A stretch of 64,000 bases of DNA. Source: Hyphomicrobiales bacterium (lineage in GTDB: Bacteria; Pseudomonadota; Alphaproteobacteria; Rhizobiales; Rhizobiaceae). The notes under the pieces are model-generated. The model was given only the letters and a program-made list of their open reading frames with translations. It was not told where the DNA came from and ran no database searches. A program made the position numbers and the translations under genes. The stretch's first letter is position 1, and each line of letters opens with the position of its first letter. The stretch covers positions 310,001-374,000 of the forward strand of contig UCAG01000005.1 in the NCBI GenBank assembly GCA_900470285.1, given 5' to 3'. Shown piece after piece: positions 49,995 through 57,373 of the stretch.

Positions 49995-51083
49995 ATGGGG
50001 CGTATTTTAACATTGGATGACGTGGAATCCGCTATTGCAGGCGGTTCGGTCTTTGCAGCCGGCGGCGGCGGCTGGGTCGAGCATGGCCGTATGCTGGGCA
50101 CCACTGCGGTCACCATTGGCCGGCCTGAACTGGTGGATATGGAAGAAGTATCCGACGATGCATGGATTGCCACAGCCGCTGCGATCGGCGCACCGGCCAG
50201 CACCACCCAGTGGGAAATGCTCGGCATCGACTATGTGAAAGCCGTTGAACTGCTGCAATATGAGCTGGGCGATGAAGTCTATGGCCTGATGATCGGCCAG
50301 AACGGTATGTCCAGCACCATGAATGCATGGCTGCCTTCCGCTGTTCTCGGCACCAAGGTGATTGATGCTGTAGGCGATATCCGCGCGCATCCGACCGGCG
50401 ATATGGGCTCCATCGGCATGGCCAACAGCCCTGAGCAGATGATCCAGACAGCCGTTGGCGGTCACCGTGATTCCAACTCTTATATCGAGTTGGTCACACG
50501 CGGCGCGACAGCCAAAATCTCCCCGATCCTGCGCAAAGCCTCTGATATGTCCGGTGGTTTCATCGCCAGCTGCCGCAATCCGCTGCGTGCGTCCTATGTG
50601 CGCAAGAATGCAGCGCTCGGCGGTATCTCCCGCGCTCTGACCCTTGGTGAAGCCATTCGCGCAGCCCAGAGCAAAGGCGCGACTGCGGTGATTGATGCAA
50701 TCTGCAAAACCACCAATGGCAGCATTCTCGCGCAGGGCAAAGTCACCGCCAAGAATGTGCATTACACGCAGGAAGCTTTCGACATCGGCACTATCACTGT
50801 GCGTGACGGCAACCGCGATGTGATCCTGCATGTGATGAACGAATATATGGCCGTGGATGACGGTGACGGTCAGCGCCTTGCCACCTTCCCTGATGTGATC
50901 ACCACGCTCGATACCAATGGCAGCCCTGTCAGTGTCGGCAATGTCCATGAGGGCATGGAAATTCTGGTGTTCCACATCAACAAGACAGAAATCCCGCTCA
51001 GCGCCTCGGTCAAAGACCCGAGCGTATATCCGATCGTCGAAAAGGCACTCGGCATTTCCCTTGCCGATTACGCACTGGCCTGA
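49995..51083 (+). CDS. DUF917 protein, proposed thiohydantoin desulfhydrase
   Basis: A 362-aa protein of the DUF917 family, now linked to thiohydantoin desulfuration. The N-terminal GGSVFAAGGGGWVEHGRML, the ATAAAIGAPAS loop, TGDMGSIGMANSP and the C-terminal domain starting after QGKVTAKNV match the two-domain family layout. In the reconstituted ergothioneine pathway an enzyme of this kind removes sulfur as H2S from the 2-thioxo-imidazolidinone propionate made by thiourocanate hydratase, giving hydantoin-5-propionate. AGGAGG lies at ideal spacing before the ATG. It is fourth in the operon and the least expected gene for an ordinary hut cluster. Confidence 0.82.
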   Translation: MGRILTLDDVESAIAGGSVFAAGGGGWVEHGRMLGTTAVTIGRPELVDMEEVSDDAWIATAAAIGAPASTTQWEMLGIDYVKAVELLQYELGDEVYGLMIGQNGMSSTMNAWLPSAVLGTKVIDAVGDIRAHPTGDMGSIGMANSPEQMIQTAVGGHRDSNSYIELVTRGATAKISPILRKASDMSGGFIASCRNPLRASYVRKNAALGGISRALTLGEAIRAAQSKGATAVIDAICKTTNGSILAQGKVTAKNVHYTQEAFDIGTITVRDGNRDVILHVMNEYMAVDDGDGQRLATFPDVITTLDTNGSPVSVGNVHEGMEILVFHINKTEIPLSASVKDPSVYPIVEKALGISLADYALA

Positions 51084-51107
51084 TTTAGCGGTTTAGAAAG
51101 TATTATT

Positions 51108-52754
51108 ATGTCCAAGAAACAATTTAACGTCACATCCGGCACCGAGCTGCGCTGTAAGAACTGGCGCGCTGAAGGCCTGCTGCGCCTGATGGAAAACGTA
51201 CTGGCCGTGGGTGAAGATCCAGATAATCTGGTGGTCTATGCCGCACTTGGTAAAGCCGCGCGCGATTGGCCATCCCATGACAAAATCGTTGAAAGCCTGC
51301 ATAAGATTGAAGAAGATGAAACGCTCGTCGTGCAGTCCGGCAAGCCGATCGGCATTCTGAAAACCCATAAACAGGCGCCTGTCGTGATTATGGCCAACTG
51401 TAATATGGTTGGTCAGTGGGCAAAGGCTGAAAATTTCTACGAATGGGAAAAGCAGAACCTGATCTGCTGGGGTGGTCTTACTGCCGGTGACTGGCAGTAT
51501 ATCGGCTCGCAGGGTGTTATTCAGGGCACCTATGAAATCTTCATGCGTATTGCCGAACAGAGCTTCAACAATGATCTGGCCGGTCGCCTGATCCTCACTG
51601 CCGGTCTTGGCGGTATGGGCGGCGCGCAGCCGCTGGCAGGCCGTATGGCCGGTGCGGTTACGCTCTGCGTTGAAATCGATCAGGAACGCATTCAGAAGCG
51701 CAAGGATATCGGCTTCCTTGACGTGATTGCCAAAGATCTGGACGATGCGCTGGCGCAGGTCAAAACAGCAATGGCTGAGAAACGCGCTGTTTCTATCGGC
51801 GTTCACGGCAATGCCGCTGATCTTTATGAGCAGATTCTGGAACGCAACATCATTCCGGATATCGTGACTGACCAGACTTCCGCCCATGATCTGGTTTACG
51901 GTTATGTACCGGCAACCCGCTCGCTGGATGAAGCCCGCGCGATGCGTAAAAGCGATCCGCAGACATTGATGAATGAAAGCCGCGCTTCCATCGTTCGTCA
52001 CGTCACGGCGATGCTTGGCTTCCAGAAAGCCGGTTCGGTCGTCTTTGACAATGGTAACCTGATCCGTACCCATGCCAAAGACGGCGGCGTGGCAGATGCG
52101 TTCAATATTCCGGTCTTCACCGAAGCTTTCCTGCGTCCGCTGTTCTGCCGCGCAATTGGTCCGTTCCGTTGGATTGCACTGTCGAATAATCAGGAAGATA
52201 TCCGCATTATCGACAATTACATCCTCAAGGCATTTGCGGATAACCGCATTGTCACCAACTGGATTCATCTCGCCGGTAAAAATGTGCCGTTTGAAGGTCT
52301 GCCGGCGCGTATCGCATGGCTTGGTCATGGCGAACGCACCCAGCTGGCACTCGCAGTCAACAGTATGGTGCGTGACGGTACGCTATCCGGCCCTGTTGCC
52401 TTTACCCGCGATCATCTTGATGCCGGTGCCATGGCGCATCCGAATATCATGACGGAAAATATGCGCGACGGTTCGGACGCGATTGCTGACTGGCCGCTGA
52501 TCAATGGTCTGGCAATGTGCTCGTCGCAGGCCGATCTGGTCGCGATCCATTCCGGCGGTGGTGGCTATTCCGGCTACATGACCAGCGCGGGTGTAACTGT
52601 GGTGGCCGATGGTACAGATGATGCAGATACCCGCATTGAACTGTCACTGACCAATGACACATCGCTTGGTGTGATGCGTTATGCCGATGCCGGTTATGAA
52701 GAAGCGCTGGATGAAGCGGAAAAGAAGAGCATCCGCCACTTTAATTTAGCATAA
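51108..52754 (+). CDS. Thiourocanate hydratase (urocanase family)
   Basis: A 548-aa NAD-dependent hydratase of the urocanase family. The NAD-binding TAGLGGMGGAQPLAG and the conserved ANCNMVGQW, YIGSQGVIQGTYE, VTDQTSAHD, MVRDGTLSGPV and DGSDAIADWPLING blocks are present. Urocanase has Cys in PARICW (Cys410 in Pseudomonas putida); here residue 403 is Ala (PARIAW). The usual GGGVGMGFSQH is also changed to GGGGYSGYMTSA. These active-site changes and its neighbours indicate thiourocanate as substrate, making 3-(5-oxo-2-thioxoimidazolidin-4-yl)propionate. It ends the five-gene operon before a strong terminator. Confidence 0.85.
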   Translation: MSKKQFNVTSGTELRCKNWRAEGLLRLMENVLAVGEDPDNLVVYAALGKAARDWPSHDKIVESLHKIEEDETLVVQSGKPIGILKTHKQAPVVIMANCNMVGQWAKAENFYEWEKQNLICWGGLTAGDWQYIGSQGVIQGTYEIFMRIAEQSFNNDLAGRLILTAGLGGMGGAQPLAGRMAGAVTLCVEIDQERIQKRKDIGFLDVIAKDLDDALAQVKTAMAEKRAVSIGVHGNAADLYEQILERNIIPDIVTDQTSAHDLVYGYVPATRSLDEARAMRKSDPQTLMNESRASIVRHVTAMLGFQKAGSVVFDNGNLIRTHAKDGGVADAFNIPVFTEAFLRPLFCRAIGPFRWIALSNNQEDIRIIDNYILKAFADNRIVTNWIHLAGKNVPFEGLPARIAWLGHGERTQLALAVNSMVRDGTLSGPVAFTRDHLDAGAMAHPNIMTENMRDGSDAIADWPLINGLAMCSSQADLVAIHSGGGGYSGYMTSAGVTVVADGTDDADTRIELSLTNDTSLGVMRYADAGYEEALDEAEKKSIRHFNLA

Positions 52755-52781
52755 AACTAGACAATCCTCCCCCGTAAAGAG

Positions 52782-52812
52782 AACAGGCGAAACTCCGGTT
52801 TCGCCTGTTTTC
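52782..52812. terminator. Terminator of the ergothioneine operon
   Basis: Perfect 12-bp arms AACAGGCGAAAC and GTTTCGCCTGTT around loop TCCG, then TTC. It lies between the operon and the convergent tandem-LysR gene. Confidence 0.88.
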
Positions 52813-52825
52813 ATTTCTAATCGCA

Positions 52826-54637
52826 CTATGGTGTAAGCGCCTCGCGCAATTCGCGCACCAGCTCTCTTTCGGCAACCGTCAGGGTGCGGGCATTGGAATA
52901 GATCACAAACAGCCTGCGCAGAATATGCGGTTTCAGCTCAAGGCTGACCAATGTGCCCTGCTCCAGATCACGCCGTACGGCTGAGACCGGCAGCAGAGTG
53001 GCAAGCTTTTCACGCCGGATCATCGCGATCATCATCGGCAGGGAGTTAATTTCAATCGCCGGCTCCAGCGATAGGTTGTGTTCGCTTAATTGTGTTTCCA
53101 GCAATTGCCGGATGCCAAAGGTCATGGTCGGCAGAACCAGCGGTACCTGACGAAGCGCCTCCAGATCAATCGCTGCCCCCTGAGAGAGTTCTGCTGCCAG
53201 ATCGGGATGACAGATCAGCGACAGAGGCTCTTCAACATTGAGACTGAAACGCGCCATATGCGGCATATCGGTTTCCAGCACGGCAAGGCTGATCACACCC
53301 GCCTGCACCCAATCCTGCAAGACACTGGTCGGCGCTTCGAGAATTTGCAGATCAATCTGCGGATGGTTCTTTCGCCAGCGCAGCACGGCATCGGTCATCC
53401 CTGCCAGCAAAGTACTTTCCTGACTGACGGATGGCAGCACGCCGATGCGTAAACGCGAACGGTTGCGCCCCAATGATCCGGCACTATGCACGGCCATAGA
53501 TTGCAAACGCGCATCGATCAGATCACTGCCGATACGGAAGACCCGTCCGGCATCTGTCGGCACCAGCCCGTCACGGCGGCGCTCGAACAGCGACTTGCCG
53601 ATCACCTGCTCCATCTTGCGCAATTGTCCGGTAATGGCCGGTTGCGCGACTTTTGCCATACGAGCGGCGGCTGTGAGATTGCGGTTGTTATCAATCAATC
53701 GGAAATAACTGAATTGCCGTCTGGTGAGTTGCGGCTGATAAAGCGGCGACGTTTCACCGGAAATCAGCGCCGCACGAATACGGCCCACAGTCTCTTCCGC
53801 TACCGGATGCGGATCGGCAATATGCACCCGTACCTGACTGATGAGCGGCGGATCAAGCGGCACCAGTTTCAGGCGATGCAAGCCCATACGGTTTGCCAAT
53901 GTGCTTTGCGGCACCAGAAAGGCCGTATCAGGGTGCTCCCCGCTTAAGCGTGCCAAAGTGCCTGGATGATCCTGCGTGAAACGGATGTTTTTGATCGGGT
54001 GTTTGATCAAATAGGCAGAGAGATCATGCAGCAGCGGTTCCGGCAGTGCAGGCACAATCACAGGACCAGCCAGCATATCCTGCAAGGCCGGTGCTTCGCC
54101 TGACTGTACCGGCAGACTGCGCGCCAGCACCCACGGATCATCGTGAATGGCGACACCCTTTTTCTCATAACTGAAAATAATCCGGCTGCTTTTCGCACTC
54201 TCTGTCAGCGGTAAAGCCGGATCACCATCCGCACTGCCCCAATGCGGCTCAATAAACACATCCGGATAGTCTTTCTGCAAACCGGCAAGCGCCGTACTGA
54301 TGGCTTTGGAGACATTGCCCAGCGAGAACATCAGCTGGACTTCCACTACCAGATGACTGAATTCGCTCTCTTCGCTACATTCCCGCATCGCTGCCTGACG
54401 GGTAAAGGCTTCAGCCTGCAACAGCGGAATAGCAGCACGATAAAGCCAGCGTCCGGCCACAGTCGGGGTAAGCCCAGCGGGTACACGGCGGAACAATTGT
54501 GCGCCGACTTCCTCTTCCAGATTCTGCAGTGCCACGCTCAGTGTTGACAACGCAATGTCCAGCATTTCAGCCGCCTTGCTGAAACTGGTCTGATGGCAGG
54601 CCGCCACAAAGTAAGAAAGCTGCCGCAGCTCGATCAT
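52826..54637 (-). CDS. Tandem (double) LysR-type transcriptional regulator
   Basis: A 603-aa protein that contains two complete LysR regulators head to tail. Copy 1 has a winged helix at residues about 3-62 (IELRQLSYFVAACHQTSFSKAAEML) and an effector-binding region about 94-298. Copy 2 has a second winged helix at about 304-363 (LTRRQFSYFRLIDNNRNLTAAARMAKVAQP) and an effector region about 395-598. Normal LysR proteins are about 300 aa. The two halves have diverged, so this is an old fusion or duplication, not an assembly repeat. It converges on the ergothioneine operon and diverges from the MHS transporter, so it probably controls both. The ATG at 54637 has GAAGG nine bases ahead; GTG at 54643 is the alternative. 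Confidence 0.9.
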   Translation of the reverse strand: MIELRQLSYFVAACHQTSFSKAAEMLDIALSTLSVALQNLEEEVGAQLFRRVPAGLTPTVAGRWLYRAAIPLLQAEAFTRQAAMRECSEESEFSHLVVEVQLMFSLGNVSKAISTALAGLQKDYPDVFIEPHWGSADGDPALPLTESAKSSRIIFSYEKKGVAIHDDPWVLARSLPVQSGEAPALQDMLAGPVIVPALPEPLLHDLSAYLIKHPIKNIRFTQDHPGTLARLSGEHPDTAFLVPQSTLANRMGLHRLKLVPLDPPLISQVRVHIADPHPVAEETVGRIRAALISGETSPLYQPQLTRRQFSYFRLIDNNRNLTAAARMAKVAQPAITGQLRKMEQVIGKSLFERRRDGLVPTDAGRVFRIGSDLIDARLQSMAVHSAGSLGRNRSRLRIGVLPSVSQESTLLAGMTDAVLRWRKNHPQIDLQILEAPTSVLQDWVQAGVISLAVLETDMPHMARFSLNVEEPLSLICHPDLAAELSQGAAIDLEALRQVPLVLPTMTFGIRQLLETQLSEHNLSLEPAIEINSLPMMIAMIRREKLATLLPVSAVRRDLEQGTLVSLELKPHILRRLFVIYSNARTLTVAERELVRELREALTP

Positions 54638-54676
54638 AGGCACAGACCTTCATCATCGGTATTCATCATAAATTTC

Positions 54677-54736
54677 AACGAAATATGCCACAAAGGCAAA
54701 AACATTGTCTTGCGAAAATACTATTTCGTTTTTCGC
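54677..54736. promoter_or_regulatory. Nested inverted half-sites between tandem LysR and MHS genes
   Basis: Two interleaved pairs of inverted repeats are visible: AACGAAAT (54677-54684) with ATTTCGTT (54723-54730), and GCGAAAA (54712-54718) with TTTTCGC (54730-54736). All share a CGAAA core. The set sits in the divergent promoter and is a candidate target for the double-headed LysR regulator. Confidence 0.45.
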
Positions 54737-54858
54737 TATGGAGACATTCATTTTTTGTCAAATGCCGACACAAAGTTAAATTGTTACTGTCTCGTATTGC
54801 TGGTGGGAGATGAGAGATAAAAGACCACAGCCGGAATGTTTGGGGGAGAGCCAGTCCT

Positions 54859-56172
54859 ATGACGGACGTTACACATAATCCAACTGTTACATCGCATACA
54901 AAGCATAATTCCAATGCCAAAAAGGCTGTCGCTGCTGCCTCAATCGGTAATGCTCTGGAATGGTATGATTTTACAATCTACGCCTTGTTTGCGGTTTATA
55001 TCGCCAAGAACTTCTTTCCTGGCGGCAATGATACTGTCGAACTGATCAAGTCGTTTCTGGCCTTTGGCCTCGGCTTTCTGATCCGTCCGCTGGGCGCGGT
55101 TGTGCTCGGCGTTTACGCCGACAAAGCCGGCCGTAAAGCAGCGCTGTTTTTAACGATCATGATCATGGCAGCCGGTACTCTGCTGATTGCCATTGCACCG
55201 ACCTATGCCGCGATCGGTATCGGCGCACCGATGATTATTCTTGCAGGCCGCGTTTTGCAGGGTTTCTCAGCCGGCGGTGAAGTCGGCAGTGCGGCGGCAT
55301 TTCTGGTGGAACATGCACCGGAAGGCCAGAAGGGAAAATATGCTGCATGGCTGCAGGCCAGTATGGCATTTTCCAATATTATCGGTGCGTTCGTTGCGCT
55401 TGCCGTGACCTCGCTTCTCACCGAAGATCAGGTAGGAGACTGGGGCTGGCGTATTCCGTTTATTCTCGGATTGCTGATTGCTCCTGTCGGGTTGTGGCTG
55501 CGTCGTTCTCTGGATGAAACACCTGTTTTCAAAGCTGAATTTGATAAACAAGGAAAAACCGCAGAACATGCACCACTCAAAGAAATCTTCAGCAATTATG
55601 GCGGCGCATTACTGAAAGGCACAGCCTTCTCCGTGCTCTGGGCAGCCAGCGTTTATGTGATGATTATCTATATGCCGGTCTATGTGCAGCGCGCATTCGG
55701 CTTTACCGGTTCGCAGGCTTTTATCGCCGCCCTGATCGGTAACGTATTAATGGCTATCGGCTGTATCGTTGCGGGTGCGGTTTCCGACAAGATCGGCCGC
55801 CGGATAACATTGGCGATTACCACAACTGTATTGCTCATTGCCATTCATCCGCTGCTGTGGTGGCTGCACCACTCACCGACACTCGGCACCCTGATCACTG
55901 TTCAGAGCTGCTTCTGTGTTATGGTTGCCGGTGTGGTTGGTGTTGCACCTTCTGCCCTGTCTGAGATATTCCCAACCCATATCCGTTCAACCGGTATGTC
56001 GCTGGCCTACAACATCTCCACCACGATTTTCGGTGGCTTTGCTCCGGCAGCCCTGACATGGCTCGGCACTACCTCGCTCGGCTACAGTGCCCCTGCATGG
56101 TATGTCAGTATCGCAGCGGTCATCGCATTGTTCGCGATTTTCAAAATGGGCGATAATAAAAAGACAGCCTGA
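54859..56172 (+). CDS. MHS family MFS transporter, candidate thiourocanate or ergothioneine importer
   Basis: A 437-aa proton symporter of the metabolite:H+ symporter group (ShiA/ProP/KgtP-like). Family marks are AAASIGNALEWYDFTIYALFAVYIA, the motif GVYADKAGRKAALFLTI, QGFSAGGEVGSAAAFLVEHAP and PFILGLLIAPVGLWLRR-SLDETP. About 12 membrane spans. Such carriers move carboxylates and betaines. Divergent from the tandem LysR and close to the ergothioneine operon, so it probably imports the pathway substrate; if ergothionase is periplasmic that would be thiourocanate. It ends at its own terminator. Confidence 0.82.
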   Translation: MTDVTHNPTVTSHTKHNSNAKKAVAAASIGNALEWYDFTIYALFAVYIAKNFFPGGNDTVELIKSFLAFGLGFLIRPLGAVVLGVYADKAGRKAALFLTIMIMAAGTLLIAIAPTYAAIGIGAPMIILAGRVLQGFSAGGEVGSAAAFLVEHAPEGQKGKYAAWLQASMAFSNIIGAFVALAVTSLLTEDQVGDWGWRIPFILGLLIAPVGLWLRRSLDETPVFKAEFDKQGKTAEHAPLKEIFSNYGGALLKGTAFSVLWAASVYVMIIYMPVYVQRAFGFTGSQAFIAALIGNVLMAIGCIVAGAVSDKIGRRITLAITTTVLLIAIHPLLWWLHHSPTLGTLITVQSCFCVMVAGVVGVAPSALSEIFPTHIRSTGMSLAYNISTTIFGGFAPAALTWLGTTSLGYSAPAWYVSIAAVIALFAIFKMGDNKKTA

Positions 56173-56198
56173 CAGTTCTGTCAGTCACACATCCATTG

Positions 56199-56236
56199 CA
56201 CCCGTCGTGAGAGCAGTCTTACGGCGGGTGTTTTTC
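56199..56236 (+). terminator. Terminator after the MHS transporter gene
   Basis: ACCCGTCGT pairs with ACGGCGGGT (one G-T pair) around a 12-base loop and is followed by GTTTTT. Confidence 0.8.
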
Positions 56237-56346
56237 ATTTTGCTTATGAAACTTTAGACCTATAGGCCATCAACTCAGACTCATTTTATTACCCGCAATG
56301 CACTTATTTTATTTCATTAATAACTTGCCATGCTGCCTCATAAAAA

Positions 56347-56364
56347 CTAGAGCGGTTCCAGTTA
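56347..56364 (+). repeat. Short dispersed repeat remnant
   Basis: CTAGAGCGGTTCCAGTT, matching the minus-strand start of the element at 26566-26600 except for one base. It lies 20 bases before the BASS transporter start. Confidence 0.45.
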
Positions 56365-56385
56365 TTTGAATAAGGACTATCTGTA

Positions 56386-57315
56386 ATGAAAGCACTTGCG
56401 AGCTTTTCGGCCTTTGTAGGCAAGACTTTTGCAGTCTGGGTTTTGCTGTTCGCCGTCCTCGGCTTTATATTCCCTGAGACGTTTAAACAATTCGCCCCTT
56501 ATATTGTTACCCTGCTCGGTATCATCATGTTCGGTATGGGGCTTACCCTGTCCGTCGATGATTTCCGCGAAGTGGTACGCCGTCCGGTCGATGTAGGTAT
56601 CGGCGTTGCCTCCCAGTTCCTGATCATGCCGCTGCTTGCTGTACTGCTGACCAAGATCATTCCGATGTCACCGGAAGTGGCTGCCGGTGTTATTCTCGTC
56701 GGTTGCTGCCCGGGTGGTACATCCAGTAATGTTATGACTTATCTCGGCAAAGGTGATGTGGCACTGTCTGTTGCCTGCACCAGCGTTACCACACTGGCCG
56801 CACCATTGGTGACACCATTCCTCGTCTGGTTCTTTGCCAGCCAGTTCCTGCCGGTTGATGCATGGGCAATGTTTATGAGCATTGTTAAAGTGATCCTTGT
56901 GCCGCTGGCACTCGGTGTACTGGCGCAGAAGCTTATTCCGGGCGTCGTTAAAGCTGCCGTACCTGCCCTGCCATTAGTGAGCGTAACCGGTATTGTGCTG
57001 ATCGTTGCCGCCGTTGTGGCTGGCAGCAAAGGCGCGATTGCAACATCCGGCCTGCTGATCTTCGTTGTTGTGGTACTGCATAATGGTATCGGCTATCTGC
57101 TTGGCTTTACCGCTGCCAAACTCACCGGCATGTCTCTGACCAAGCGTAAAGCCATTGCGATTGAAGTCGGAATGCAGAACAGCGGTCTGGGGGCCGCCCT
57201 TGCCAATGCGCATTTCTCGCCGCTGGCCGCGGTGCCAAGCGCGATCTTCAGCGTATGGCACAATATTTCCGGTGCCCTGCTGGCGAATTATTTTGCCCGC
57301 ATGAAAAACGACTGA
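56386..57315 (+). CDS. BASS family (bile acid:Na+ symporter-like) transporter
   Basis: A 309-aa membrane protein of the SLC10/BASS family with about nine or ten spans. Conserved parts are FGMGLTLSVDDFREVVRRP, GVILVGCCPGGTSSNVMTYLGKGDVALSVACTSVTT (sodium-site crossover region) and AIEVGMQNSGLGAALA. Bacterial members carry organic acids such as pantoate or bile acids. It follows the MHS gene but behind a terminator, so it has its own promoter. A link to the ergothioneine locus is possible by position only. Confidence 0.85.
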   Translation: MKALASFSAFVGKTFAVWVLLFAVLGFIFPETFKQFAPYIVTLLGIIMFGMGLTLSVDDFREVVRRPVDVGIGVASQFLIMPLLAVLLTKIIPMSPEVAAGVILVGCCPGGTSSNVMTYLGKGDVALSVACTSVTTLAAPLVTPFLVWFFASQFLPVDAWAMFMSIVKVILVPLALGVLAQKLIPGVVKAAVPALPLVSVTGIVLIVAAVVAGSKGAIATSGLLIFVVVVLHNGIGYLLGFTAAKLTGMSLTKRKAIAIEVGMQNSGLGAALANAHFSPLAAVPSAIFSVWHNISGALLANYFARMKND

Positions 57316-57333
57316 TTAATACACCTGAATGAG

Positions 57334-57373
57334 AAAGACCGGCTCATCCGTCAGAATGAGCCGGTCTTTTTTT
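57334..57373. terminator. Bidirectional terminator
   Basis: Perfect 14-bp arms AAAGACCGGCTCAT and ATGAGCCGGTCTTT with an 8-base loop and a T-run. The stop codon of the minus-strand SmvA-like gene lies at the edge of the T-run. Confidence 0.94.

Noticed and set aside
51093-52328. A 411-codon open frame opposite the thiourocanate hydratase gene
   Set aside because: Antisense to a clear urocanase-family gene; no conserved motifs.
45586-52754. A histidine utilisation (hut) operon with hutH and hutU
   Set aside because: The lyase lacks the MIO triad, the urocanase relative lacks the active-site Cys, and hutI/hutG are replaced by a hydantoinase, a carbamoylase and a DUF917 protein.
52826-54637. 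Assembly artefact creating the double LysR
   Set aside because: The two halves differ throughout in sequence, so a simple duplicated-read error cannot explain them, and the frame is continuous with no odd junction.
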